A DNA stretch of 64,000 nt from JAEUIE01 sp046350055 (GTDB lineage Bacteria; Planctomycetota; Planctomycetia; Gemmatales; HRBIN36), in the NCBI GenBank assembly GCA_046350055.1, contig JAXMBC010000001.1:3844001-3908000 (forward strand), written 5' to 3'. The notes beneath the pieces were generated by a model, which made no database searches, was not told where the DNA came from, and worked only from the letters and a program-made list of their open reading frames with translations. Made by a program: the position numbers and the translations under genes. The first letter of the stretch is position 1. Each line of letters opens with the position of its first letter. Of the stretch, positions 7,446-16,536 are shown one piece after another.

Positions 7446-10400
7446 TCAAGTATCCTTCTGCTGATCCATCTCTTCTCGGGCCTTCTGCTTCGCCTTCATC
7501 AGGCGGGCCGCAAAGTCATCTCCCGGCGCTGCTGCTGGTTCAGCGGGTTTCGCTGCTGGCTTAGCGGGTTTGCTTTCTGGCTTGTCTTCGACTGCCACGA
7601 AGTCTGTCGGTGCCTCAAATCGTCGTGTCGTTACTTCGCCGGTGACTACAGGCTGCTGTACTACCACACCGGCATCAGCCTTGCCCTTCTTGAGTCTGCC
7701 CAGGTACTCCTGCGATGATTCTGCCAGCTCCTTGGGCCCGCGCATCTCCTGCACCATCTTGCGAGTACGCTGGGCGACGATGGCTGGATCGACAGCAATG
7801 CGCCGCGTTGCAGCATCCAGTACCAGCATCACCGCTGCCGCAAAGAGCAACCAGTGCCACATGGGCTGTAGCCGGCGGGCATACCCTCCTTCATGCAGGA
7901 ACAGGTTCTCCTTGCCAAACGTGGATTCGTCCAGCACCCGGCCTTCAGTTACTTTGGCAAGTTGCTCCATCAGGCCGGCGTTGTCCTCCACCGTGGCAAA
8001 CTCAGGTGAATAGGGCACTGCCATCGCCCCGCGCCCCACAATCACAGAACGCATGCCGCCAGGGCCATCCTTGTCGGGTACCACCATGCTGGCTGCTACT
8101 GAATAGTTACCCGCCTGTGATGTCTCGACTGTGCCTTCATACACACCAGCCGAGACTGGCTCGAGGGTGATCTCCTTCGATTCGCTGCTGCCACTGGAAC
8201 CAATGGTCGCCTTGATGTTACCTAACGGTTTTTTCGCCCGGGCTTCCCGGTCACGGTTATCGATGACCGTTACCCGCATTTTGCCATTCTCATAGCGCGA
8301 TTGCAGCGAGATACCTGAATCATCCAGGTTCCGCATCGACCAATCGACGACCTTTGTCCAGAAGTCGCCATACAGGGGCTGCTGGTTACCTACCCACTCT
8401 CGCGACCATCCGGCATTGGTCCCCATGGCATCACTGGTGAAGGCGACCGACCGTCCCAAGCCATACTGCCATTGCGCATAGATGGGGTTATCATCTTCAC
8501 CAGCCAGCGGGGCCTGGAGCAGTACCTGCACCAGGTTCGATTCCTTGCGGCTGGTGCGAACAAATCCATACAGGGTGGGGAATGCCTTCGTCCATTCCCG
8601 GAAAGGATCAGCCAACTCGCTGGTCAGGCGTGGCTGAAAGCCTTTCTCGTAAATGTAACTCTGGTTCAAGATGCGAGTCTCTTTGAGATAGATACTGGGC
8701 AGCTTCTTGGGGTCGTCGACTGCGTAGTGTCGGCCTCCCGTTGCTTTGCTAAGTTCGGCAAGCGCTGCCTGGGCAGCAGGGCCATGGGTGGTGATGCCGA
8801 TTGTGGTCATCGTCACTCGAGCCTTCTTGTACTTGTCCAGCAGCGAGGTATCTGTCAGCAGGCCATGGTCGCCATCACTGATGAGTATAACGTGCTTGGT
8901 GGCGATACCTCGCTTCTCTTCTGTCAGCGAATCATAGGCCATCTTCATGCTGGGATCGAACTGGGGCATATCGCCAGGCTGCATGCTGCCCAGAGCACTG
9001 AGAATGCTGCTCCGGTTCTTGTCGTCGCCAATCTCCTGCAATGGCACATGCCAGATATGGCCATTATTGCCCCCTGCAACAATGCCATAGGCGTAGTAGA
9101 GAATTCCTACTTCATCGGTCGGGCTGAGCTTGCTGATGGCGAGCTTAGCAATTTCCTTCTGCCAGAAGTTGCCTTCCGACATTTCACTGGCATGCATGAT
9201 GAGCGCCAGCCCACCTTTGGCCTGCACCTTTCGGGAACGCAAGGCACAATCGACTGGCATCGCTTCTTCCAGCGGTTCATTCTGCCAGCCACCTGCTCCG
9301 AAACTCTGCGGTCCACCGATGACCACCAGGCCTGTACCCTGATCCCTCACTGTCTTGCGGATCGCTTCCTGCTGGGCGCGAGGGACTGCATCCGAAGGCA
9401 GATTGAACAGAATGATGGTGTCGTAATTGGAGAGCGTAAGCCTGCCCTGGTCATCATCGGACGGAAGCATGTCAGCATTCCATTCATCGATCACCCGCTC
9501 GCCTTTGGGACCTGGCACACGCGTCAGCGCCTGCCGAAGGGGTACATGGGCATTCACCGACCTGTCCTGAACGACCAGGAGAATGCGACGGCCCGAGGCA
9601 GTGAGCATCACCGGTGCCCAGCTTTCATTGTTATCCTGTCGGTCGTTGGGTAACTTATCCGGAATAAAAGTGGCTTTGTAATTGATCAGCCCGGCACCCT
9701 GCCCGAAACGGGCAGGCCATTTCACAGACATGACATTGAGTCCTGGATCCAGCGTGTATCGCTGTTCAGCCTGGTCACTCTTTTCACCCATGGAACGGAT
9801 GATGCGCAGCTTGCCCGGTACGGGGCGACCTGCATAATTGCGTGCCACTACCTTCAAGGGAATGTCCTGCCCCGGCCGCGATTCGCTGGGTACATCGATG
9901 CGATCAATCAGGATCTCATCTTCATATTTGTATTTCAGTGGTACCACATCTATCGGCACGCGATTGAGCTTCGCTGTACGGGCGTCTGCCTCGGCATCGC
10001 CCCGGTTCTCGTTGCCATCAGAAATGAGCAGTACCCGACGGGCTGTGCCTTCGGGAAAGGAAGCCAGAGCCAGGCGAATGGCGGAGCCAATGTCGGTATT
10101 ATTGCGATCCAGTCCGCCACCAATTTCACGGATGTTCAGTTCGGGCACATCGCTGACGGGAAACTCCAGGCGAGGACGAGATGCAAAGCTGATTACGCCA
10201 ACGCGATCCTGCACCTTGCTGCGTTCCCGGGTCGCCTGCTTGATCTGGTCGACAATCCGTTCCCAGCGGGCATCACGCACTGAGTTGGCTGCCAGCTCCT
10301 GCGGAATGCTGAACGAACGATCAACGACGACCAGCAGCGTCATGCCTTCTTCTTCCCGCACGGATGAGAGTTCTGCAAGGGCGAGGATAAGGCAAGTAAA

Positions 10401-10625
10401 TAGGCCCATTCGAAGGAAGAGAACAATTACACGACGGAACTGTCCAAGGTTGCCCAGCACAGGCCAGGCATAAACGGCCAGCAGAGGTAGCATCGCTGTC
10501 AGCAGCAGCCACCAGGGCCTGGCCCAACCAAACTGCAGGGCATACCAACCCGAGCCGGCTACATAGGTTGCCAGGCCCAGCAACAGCAGGCTCATGAGTA
10601 ACGCCACAATCCAGCGAGGCTTCAT
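7446..10625 (-). CDS. Membrane protein with vWA and glutamine-amidotransferase-like regions
   Basis: This 1059-residue protein starts MKPRWIVALLMSLLLLGL and has N-terminal membrane helices within about residues 1-85. A vWA domain follows with the metal-site motif DRSFS, then a Rossmann-like region (LVVIGGPQSFGAGGW). A second vWA-like domain comes next whose metal-site position reads HASEMS instead of DxSxS. One membrane helix near the C-terminus (WHWLLFAAAVMLVLDAA) and an Ala/Pro/Lys-rich tail close the protein. This layout matches bacterial proteins found near aerotolerance-type and MoxR gene sets; the role is unknown. The ATG at 10625 has AGGAG 5 bases upstream and lies 11 bases after the sialidase-like gene, which argues against a longer frame. 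Confidence 0.8.
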   Translation of the reverse strand: MKPRWIVALLMSLLLLGLATYVAGSGWYALQFGWARPWWLLLTAMLPLLAVYAWPVLGNLGQFRRVIVLFLRMGLFTCLILALAELSSVREEEGMTLLVVVDRSFSIPQELAANSVRDARWERIVDQIKQATRERSKVQDRVGVISFASRPRLEFPVSDVPELNIREIGGGLDRNNTDIGSAIRLALASFPEGTARRVLLISDGNENRGDAEADARTAKLNRVPIDVVPLKYKYEDEILIDRIDVPSESRPGQDIPLKVVARNYAGRPVPGKLRIIRSMGEKSDQAEQRYTLDPGLNVMSVKWPARFGQGAGLINYKATFIPDKLPNDRQDNNESWAPVMLTASGRRILLVVQDRSVNAHVPLRQALTRVPGPKGERVIDEWNADMLPSDDDQGRLTLSNYDTIILFNLPSDAVPRAQQEAIRKTVRDQGTGLVVIGGPQSFGAGGWQNEPLEEAMPVDCALRSRKVQAKGGLALIMHASEMSEGNFWQKEIAKLAISKLSPTDEVGILYYAYGIVAGGNNGHIWHVPLQEIGDDKNRSSILSALGSMQPGDMPQFDPSMKMAYDSLTEEKRGIATKHVILISDGDHGLLTDTSLLDKYKKARVTMTTIGITTHGPAAQAALAELSKATGGRHYAVDDPKKLPSIYLKETRILNQSYIYEKGFQPRLTSELADPFREWTKAFPTLYGFVRTSRKESNLVQVLLQAPLAGEDDNPIYAQWQYGLGRSVAFTSDAMGTNAGWSREWVGNQQPLYGDFWTKVVDWSMRNLDDSGISLQSRYENGKMRVTVIDNRDREARAKKPLGNIKATIGSSGSSESKEITLEPVSAGVYEGTVETSQAGNYSVAASMVVPDKDGPGGMRSVIVGRGAMAVPYSPEFATVEDNAGLMEQLAKVTEGRVLDESTFGKENLFLHEGGYARRLQPMWHWLLFAAAVMLVLDAATRRIAVDPAIVAQRTRKMVQEMRGPKELAESSQEYLGRLKKGKADAGVVVQQPVVTGEVTTRRFEAPTDFVAVEDKPESKPAKPAAKPAEPAAAPGDDFAARLMKAKQKAREEMDQQKDT

Positions 10626-10636
10626 GTGTGCTCCTG

Positions 10637-11755
10637 CTATTTCCTGATCCGGGCATCCAGTTCTGCCAGCGTAAATCGCACCGAGAGAATGTACGGTTGC
10701 TCGCCTGCAGTCCAGTGTCCATACGTCGTGGTTACCACCGTACCATCGGGCAGCACTTCCACGCCGGGATAAGCACAATCCCACTTGTTGTGGTTATCCT
10801 TCAGCCTCGCTCGATACTGTCCCGACTTACCTGTGGCGAGATCGTCGTACCTCCCCACCCACACAACCCAGTCGCCCTTCGTCGGTGAATCGGCGGCCAT
10901 GTCGCGGAAGGAAACAACGAGGCGACCATCCGGGGTGTACTTGGCCGTATGCCGGTCGCCAGTCAGGCTGCGAGGCAACTCCCTGGGAGCAGTCCATGTC
11001 TTTCCTTCATCCCGGCTGAAGATGATATGCGACTCCCTGGCCCGCTTGTTTTCACGCAGGAGCACAGCTATCTCCTTGCCATCGGGAGATCGAATCGCTC
11101 CCGGCTCGCACAGATGAACACTGCTCGATGCATAGATTATGCTCGGTTCTCCCCAAGAGAGGCCGCCGTCCGTGGATAGCGATTGATAGAGCGTCATCTC
11201 CGGACTGCGTTTCCCCACCTTGGTGAAGTAGCGTCCATCATCATGAAAGAGGGCCAGGTAATACCCCGGCTCCTGGAGAGCAATCACACTGCCCATCACC
11301 ACAATGCCACCCCAGTCGCCGATAGGCTTCAGTGGCGACCATGACTTGCCATCATCTTCCGAGACAGCCAGCCGGGCTGGGTAGAGCCCGGAGAAAACTA
11401 TCAGCCGCTTGATGCCCCTGGCATCTACGACCCGATGAATGGTTGGCGTTTCCAGTGAGGTTGACCAGTTCTCCGGGGTGGGCAGTCGCTCCGACCAGGT
11501 CTTTCCGCCATCGCTGCTCCGCTTGTAGACGATGGCGCCTTTGCCATGCCCCTTGGGATAGACCGTGAGAATTGTGTGGTTGTCTTCGAGAAGAACAGTG
11601 GTGGGGTGCCCCAGGTATTGCCCCTTCTCCCGGTCAACGATCACCTGTCGGGCGCTCTCCTGATCCAGATCGATAAGTGGCACCCCGGCGTACTGCGGTG
11701 GAAGTGGATCAGCGAAGAGGAGAAAAAGCAAACCCAGCATGTGCAGCACCCACAC
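10637..11755 (-). CDS. Exported BNR-repeat, sialidase-like protein
   Basis: The protein of up to 372 residues opens with a short signal peptide (MLGLLFLLFADPLPP). Asp-box repeats of sialidase propellers are visible at SSDGGKTWSE, SEDDGKSWSP, STDGGLSWGEP and SRDEGKTWTAP. Such proteins may hydrolyse sialic acid or other glycans outside the cell, but catalytic residues were not checked. The first possible start is GTG at 11755; ATG at 11740 gives a tidier signal peptide and may be correct. It leads the run continuing through the vWA protein, selB and selA, an odd mixture of functions. Confidence 0.8.
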   Translation of the reverse strand: MWVLHMLGLLFLLFADPLPPQYAGVPLIDLDQESARQVIVDREKGQYLGHPTTVLLEDNHTILTVYPKGHGKGAIVYKRSSDGGKTWSERLPTPENWSTSLETPTIHRVVDARGIKRLIVFSGLYPARLAVSEDDGKSWSPLKPIGDWGGIVVMGSVIALQEPGYYLALFHDDGRYFTKVGKRSPEMTLYQSLSTDGGLSWGEPSIIYASSSVHLCEPGAIRSPDGKEIAVLLRENKRARESHIIFSRDEGKTWTAPRELPRSLTGDRHTAKYTPDGRLVVSFRDMAADSPTKGDWVVWVGRYDDLATGKSGQYRARLKDNHNKWDCAYPGVEVLPDGTVVTTTYGHWTAGEQPYILSVRFTLAELDARIRK

Positions 11756-11885
11756 GAATATCAGATCTCTGTCAAGATAACATGACAGCCAGGCGAAGTC
11801 GAATGACTTTCACAGCTGAGACTGGCCTTGCTGGAATGTCCGGAATGTGAATACTCGCACCCATCGAAGGCAAGGGAGTGCCTCC

Positions 11886-12686
11886 ATGCGTGGTCTGTGT
11901 CGTTTGCTGTGTGTTGCGCTGTTGTTGTGTTTGTGCCATGTGCTTCAACTTCAGTCTGCGGAACCTGTCCCTGATGTGGAGCCTGCCCGGGCGGCGAAAC
12001 TCCGCGAGGTGCTGAGCAATGCCAACCAGTCGTTGCAGAAGCTCGAAAACTATCGCGTCAGGATGCGTCGCCGGGAACTGGTCAGTGGAAAGACCTTTCA
12101 TGAAGACGTGGTCATGCTCACCATCCGTGCAACTCCCTTCGCCGTGCATGTCAAGTGCCTTCCAGGTTCCGAAAATGAAGGCCGCGAAGTGCTTTATGTG
12201 CCTGATCAGCAACAGGAAAACCTGAAAGTGCTTACTGGCAAGGGCGATGTTCTGGCTGGCATGCGGATGGATGTCGGGTTGAAATCGGACATGGTCACGG
12301 CCCACTGTCGCCGCGGGCTGAACGAAGCAGGCTTTGCCAATATCCTCCAGCGATTCCAGCTGGCGGTTGACCGCTATCTCTCCGGTCAGCATGGTGCCTC
12401 GTACTTTGAGCCTCTCGGGCTGCAGACCCGGGCCGAATCGCGTGCTCCCATGGAAGTAGTCATGCAGCGGATCGGTGCCAACGAAGAACCACTCCTGCCT
12501 CACGGAGGCACCCGATACTGGCACTTCAGTGCGGATGCTGACCTCGCCGAACGTCATCTTCCCACTCTCATCATCACCTTTGACGAGAAGGGACAGGAAG
12601 TGGAATACTACCTCCACGACCGCCTGCTTCCCAGAGTCAGTCTCGAATCCCAGGACTTCATCGCTGAGAAACTGTGGGGAAAGTAG
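11886..12686 (+). CDS. DUF1571 family exported protein
   Basis: The 266-residue protein begins with a signal peptide (MRGLCRLLCVALLLCLCHV) and then shows the layout of DUF1571, a family seen mainly in planctomycetes: LQKLENYRVRMRRRE, FAVHVKCL, GREVLYV and a C-terminal FDEKGQEVEYYLHDRL. Function unknown; related LolA-like folds bind lipids, which is only a hint. The ATG at 11886 has AAGGGAG about 9 bases upstream, so it is preferred to the in-frame codon at 11847. It diverges from the sialidase-like gene. Confidence 0.8.
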   Translation: MRGLCRLLCVALLLCLCHVLQLQSAEPVPDVEPARAAKLREVLSNANQSLQKLENYRVRMRRRELVSGKTFHEDVVMLTIRATPFAVHVKCLPGSENEGREVLYVPDQQQENLKVLTGKGDVLAGMRMDVGLKSDMVTAHCRRGLNEAGFANILQRFQLAVDRYLSGQHGASYFEPLGLQTRAESRAPMEVVMQRIGANEEPLLPHGGTRYWHFSADADLAERHLPTLIITFDEKGQEVEYYLHDRLLPRVSLESQDFIAEKLWGK

Positions 12687-12698
12687 TCTGAAAGAAGT

Positions 12699-12800
12699 TA
12701 GGAGCTAGGAGCTAGTAGTTAGAAACATGCGGGTCAGTATCATGAGGAATTGGCGAGGCCAGGAGAATCAAGACTCCTGGCTTCTCTCTTCTAGCTCCTA
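12699..12800. terminator. Nested inverted repeat with an inner hairpin (family G)
   Basis: The outer arms taggagctag (12699-12708, repeated in part to 12715) and ctagctccta (12791-12800) are perfect reverse complements. Between them lies a second perfect hairpin, gccaggag (12758-12765) with ctcctggc (12774-12781) and an 8-base loop, followed by the pyrimidine run ttctctcttct. The inner hairpin is a plausible terminator for the DUF1571 gene. Confidence 0.65.
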
Positions 12801-12814
12801 GATTCTTGCTTCTG

Positions 12815-13972
12815 ATGACTGACTACTATTTTCCTCTTTTTCTTGTCTGCTGCCTGGGCCACGCCTTGATCTGGGTACGGGCTATCAACTGGATGCATGG
12901 CATTCAGTCACAGGCGGTCTGGACAGATCTGGTTCGCCTTGTCCTGCATTTCATTCTCAGCGGCCTGCCTTTACTCTGGTTCTGTCTAATCGGCTTCGAC
13001 ATGAAGGAGCCCTTCTGGCACGATTGGCCTCAGCCATGGGCCTGGTTTCTCACCGGTTATCTCTGGCTGATCGGCTGCCTCGGTATTGTGGGCTTCCCCA
13101 TTGTCTGGCTTTTGTATGCACTTCGACCCATGCCCAAGGGTTGCAAGGTGATCAGTCGCGAAGCCTACAACGTTGGCAAGGCGCTGGGACGCAAGCCCTA
13201 TGGTACCGGGCCCCGCGGATGGAAAGCCAAGCTGCCCGGCAACCAGGCTTTCGAGGTCGAACTGGTCGATCTCGAACTGGCGCTGCCCCGTCTGCCTGTT
13301 GCTCTCGATGGTTTGCGTATCCTGCATCTGAGCGACTTGCACTTCTGTGGCCGTCCAGGTCGGGCCTACTTTGAACGGGTGTTTCACTATTGCAGTCGAC
13401 GTGAATGCGATGTCATGGTCATCACGGGCGATCTGGTGGATAGTGATGAACATTACCATTGGCTCAAACTGCTGCAGATGCTCCCCCCCGTTCCCAGGTG
13501 GGCAATCCTCGGCAATCACGATCTCTTGTATGATGCTGAGAAGATCCGCAACATGATGCGTGAACTGGGCTATCGCATCTTCAGCAGTGTAGCTGAACCG
13601 GTGGATATTCGCGGGGAATCCATTCTCCTCGCAGGCAATGAGGCTCTCTGGAACCCGGCTCTTCCTGACCTGCAGCCTTTTGCGCAGGATGAACGCTTCC
13701 GCCTGGCCCTGATTCACTCACCCGATCAATTCCACTGGGCGGTGAAGCATTGGTTTGACCTGGTTCTCGCTGGCCACAACCACGGCGGGCAAATCCGCCT
13801 GCCCGGCTTCGGCTCCATCTTCGTCCCCAGCAAATCCGGTCGCCGCTACGACATGGGCCTGCACCAGCAGGCTGGTACTCTCATGCATGTGAGCAAAGGC
13901 CTCAGCGGTGGCCACCCGGTACGCTACTTCTGCAGACCGGAGGTGACGTGGCTGACACTGAGGCGGATGTAG
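12815..13972 (+). CDS. Membrane-bound metallophosphoesterase (YkuE-like)
   Basis: The 385-residue protein has three or four N-terminal membrane helices in about residues 1-100 and a calcineurin-like phosphoesterase domain after residue 160. The metal-site motifs appear in order: LHLSDLHFCG, ITGDLVDSDEHY, ILGNHDLLYD, ALIHSPD and LAGHNHGGQIRLPG. The family hydrolyses phosphodiesters or phosphomonoesters; close relatives act at the membrane on lipid or wall precursors, which is inferred here. The ATG at 12815 (MTDYYFPLFLV) is preferred to a TTG three codons upstream. No clear ribosome binding site is visible. Confidence 0.85.
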   Translation: MTDYYFPLFLVCCLGHALIWVRAINWMHGIQSQAVWTDLVRLVLHFILSGLPLLWFCLIGFDMKEPFWHDWPQPWAWFLTGYLWLIGCLGIVGFPIVWLLYALRPMPKGCKVISREAYNVGKALGRKPYGTGPRGWKAKLPGNQAFEVELVDLELALPRLPVALDGLRILHLSDLHFCGRPGRAYFERVFHYCSRRECDVMVITGDLVDSDEHYHWLKLLQMLPPVPRWAILGNHDLLYDAEKIRNMMRELGYRIFSSVAEPVDIRGESILLAGNEALWNPALPDLQPFAQDERFRLALIHSPDQFHWAVKHWFDLVLAGHNHGGQIRLPGFGSIFVPSKSGRRYDMGLHQQAGTLMHVSKGLSGGHPVRYFCRPEVTWLTLRRM

Positions 13973-14074
13973 TGCTGTCGCACGTGCTCAGGTATGGGAG
14001 GGCGTGTCTCTTGCTGAGCTGCAGATCGAGCGTACATGCGAAGATCATGCATGATATAACGATGGCCTGGATGA

Positions 14075-15013
14075 CTACTTTGCTACGCGTCGCCTCAGCA
14101 CCTCGTCAACGATAGCTCCCAGCAAAAGAGCTACGCCAATCACTGTATACTGCAGCGTATCCGAGATACCCCACATGCGGGTGAAGTTGGGCAGAATCCA
14201 CAGGATCATCGTTCCCATGATCACACCGAGGATATTGCCCTCGCCGCCGCGTAAACTCACACCACCCAGCACCGCGCCAGCAATGGCATAGAGTTCAAAA
14301 AAGTTGCCAGTATCGCTCGGCGTCGCTGCCTTGTATTCGGTCAAGTAAAGTACACTGAAAAAAGCGGCAAAGAGTGAGCATATGACGTAGGCAAGTATCT
14401 TATACGCGTCTACGCGTATACCACTGTAAAACGCTGTCTTTTCGTTAGCCCCGATGGCTTGCCAGTAGCGGCCATAGATGCTGAAATGCACAACCACGGC
14501 AAGTGCTGCTGCCATGACCAGAAAAATGACGAAAAACTTGGGTATGCCAAGAACGTCGCCGTCACGGAACCATTCGACGTAAAAACTGAAATTCCCTCCC
14601 AGCCCTTTGATTCCATCGTTGGCGATCCAGCGGGCCAGGCCCCGGTAGATGAACAAGCCGCAAAGTGTCACGACAAATGGTTGCAGTTTCAGCCGAGTCA
14701 CCAGTAATCCATTCATCAGTCCAATAAGCATTCCCATGCCCAGTACTATCACAACTGCCAGGGTGGGGTCCCACTTCTTGTCGTTTATCAGGATCGCCAA
14801 TGCCGTCGCACAGAAACCGACAACCGCACCAATCGAAAGGTCAATTCCACCGCTGATAATAAGCGGTGTCACGCCCAGACAGAGAATACCAAACAACCCG
14901 ATTCGCTTCGCCAGGTTGACGTGATTCGCAGCACTGCCAGCAGTAGGATCAGCAAACAGCAGCGCTGCATACAGTATCCCCAAAAATACCGCCAGCCCCA
15001 ACAGCTTCTTCAT
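14075..15013 (-). CDS. Sugar ABC transporter permease (RbsC-like)
   Basis: The 312-residue protein is hydrophobic, with about eight to ten membrane helices. It carries the RbsC/BPD_transp_2 pattern: TPLIISGGIDLSIGAVVGF near residues 55-75 and GAVLGGVSLRGGEGNILGV near 245-265. It should form the membrane channel of a monosaccharide importer with the ATPase encoded just upstream. The start overlaps the ATPase stop by 4 bases (ATGA), a sign of translational coupling. A binding protein is not in this operon, but one is encoded at 25206-26252. Confidence 0.9.
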   Translation of the reverse strand: MKKLLGLAVFLGILYAALLFADPTAGSAANHVNLAKRIGLFGILCLGVTPLIISGGIDLSIGAVVGFCATALAILINDKKWDPTLAVVIVLGMGMLIGLMNGLLVTRLKLQPFVVTLCGLFIYRGLARWIANDGIKGLGGNFSFYVEWFRDGDVLGIPKFFVIFLVMAAALAVVVHFSIYGRYWQAIGANEKTAFYSGIRVDAYKILAYVICSLFAAFFSVLYLTEYKAATPSDTGNFFELYAIAGAVLGGVSLRGGEGNILGVIMGTMILWILPNFTRMWGISDTLQYTVIGVALLLGAIVDEVLRRRVAK

Positions 15014-16536
15014 GATGCCCTCCGGCTGGCATCACGTCCCGTGGCCAGTTGCATGATCGCTTCTTCGTTCAATTCATCCCGGCGGAGTTCGCCTGCTACT
15101 GTGCTATCGTGCAGCACCACGACACGGTCACTGACGCCCAGCACCTCTTCCAGATCACTGGATATCATCAGGATCGCTACCCCTTGCTCCGCCAGTTGCC
15201 GCATGATCGCATAGATTTCCGCCTTCGCTCCTACATCCACACCTCGCGTCGGCTCATCGAGTATGAGCACTTTGGGAGTCTTCACCAGTCCCTTGGCCAG
15301 CACCACCTTCTGCTGATTACCACCACTGAGTACGCCTGCCGTCTGCAGGATGGAGGGCGTCTTGATAGCCAGTTCCTTCACCTTGTGCAGGCTCACCTGT
15401 TTTTCGGCCGACAGAGCGATCAAGCCAAGCTTCTGCCGCAGGGGCAGCGTGGCCAGGCTGATATTGTTGCGAATCGAATCCGCCAACAGCAGCCCCTGAT
15501 GCCGACGGTCCTCCGGTACTAGAAACAGCCCCTCATTTAAAGCATGACGGGGATTCGCTGGAATATATCGCCTACCTTCCAGCTGCACACTGCCTGAAAG
15601 CATGGGGCGAATTCCAAAGAGGGTCTCAGCGCATTCGGTACGACCTGCTCCCACCAGCCCCGCTAGTCCGAGGATTTCACCTGATCGGACAGCGAACGAT
15701 ATGCCCTCAGCAGGCTGCTTGCTCAACCAACGCAGATTGCGCACTTCGAGCGATAACCCACTGGTTGACTTGGAAACATCACGCGGTGGCTGCGCCTTGA
15801 TATTCCGCCCCACCATCAGCTTGATGAGGTTGTCCGGATTGATGTCGGCTTTGGCAAGTTCCCCGGAGTTTCGCCCGTCACGCAGCACCACAGCACGATC
15901 CGCCAGATATTCAATCTCTTTCAGACGATGGGAGATGTACAGGATGCTCACACCCTGACTCTTGAGATTGGCAATCACCTGATACAGTGTCTGGGTCTCG
16001 GTCTCCGTGAGGCTGCTGGTCGGCTCATCCATAATGAGCAGTTTCGATTCAAGGCCGAGCGCCCGGGCAATCTCGACCAGCTGCTGCTGCCCCACCGACA
16101 GGTTACCGACCAGGGTATGCGGCGACACGTGGAGTCCCACCATCTTCAGCAGTCGCTCAGCTTGCGGGTAGATATCACGCCGCAGAAGTCGCAATGGTCC
16201 ACCCCACGTTACTTCCCGACCCAGAAAAATGCTCGCGGCCAGGTCAAGATTGTGAGCCAGGTTCAGTTCCTGATGGATCAGCACAATGCCCTGCTTCTCA
16301 GCACCCTGCACACCACTGAGAGGTAGAGGCTTGCCTTGCCATTGCAAATGGCCTGCGTCTGGCTTCTCCACCCCGGCAATGATCTTCATCAGTGTCGATT
16401 TGCCGGCACCATTCTCGCCAACGATGGCGACCAGTTCGCCAGGTAGGATGTGCAAGCTCACTTCCTGCAGCGCCTTGACGCCGGGGTACGATTTGCTGAC
16501 CTGGCTGACTTCGAGCAGGGGAGAGGGTGCTGCCAT
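15010..16536 (-). CDS. Sugar ABC transporter ATP-binding protein (RbsA-like)
   Basis: This 508-residue protein has the two fused nucleotide-binding domains typical of RbsA/MglA/XylG. The N-terminal half has Walker A GENGAGKST, signature LSVGQQQLVEIARAL and Walker B LLIMDEPTSSL. The C-terminal half has the degenerate Walker A GLVGAGRTE, signature LSGGNQQKVVLAKGL and LILDEPTRGVD. It powers uptake of a pentose or related sugar through the permease encoded downstream. Its ATG shares one base with the stop codon of the upstream heme-binding dehydrogenase (TAATG), so the three genes form one operon. Confidence 0.92.
   Translation of the reverse strand: MAAPSPLLEVSQVSKSYPGVKALQEVSLHILPGELVAIVGENGAGKSTLMKIIAGVEKPDAGHLQWQGKPLPLSGVQGAEKQGIVLIHQELNLAHNLDLAASIFLGREVTWGGPLRLLRRDIYPQAERLLKMVGLHVSPHTLVGNLSVGQQQLVEIARALGLESKLLIMDEPTSSLTETETQTLYQVIANLKSQGVSILYISHRLKEIEYLADRAVVLRDGRNSGELAKADINPDNLIKLMVGRNIKAQPPRDVSKSTSGLSLEVRNLRWLSKQPAEGISFAVRSGEILGLAGLVGAGRTECAETLFGIRPMLSGSVQLEGRRYIPANPRHALNEGLFLVPEDRRHQGLLLADSIRNNISLATLPLRQKLGLIALSAEKQVSLHKVKELAIKTPSILQTAGVLSGGNQQKVVLAKGLVKTPKVLILDEPTRGVDVGAKAEIYAIMRQLAEQGVAILMISSDLEEVLGVSDRVVVLHDSTVAGELRRDELNEEAIMQLATGRDASRRAS

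Noticed and set aside
11772..12617. 281-codon minus-strand frame opposite the DUF1571 gene
   Set aside because: The plus-strand gene has a signal peptide, a ribosome binding site and family motifs; this frame has none.
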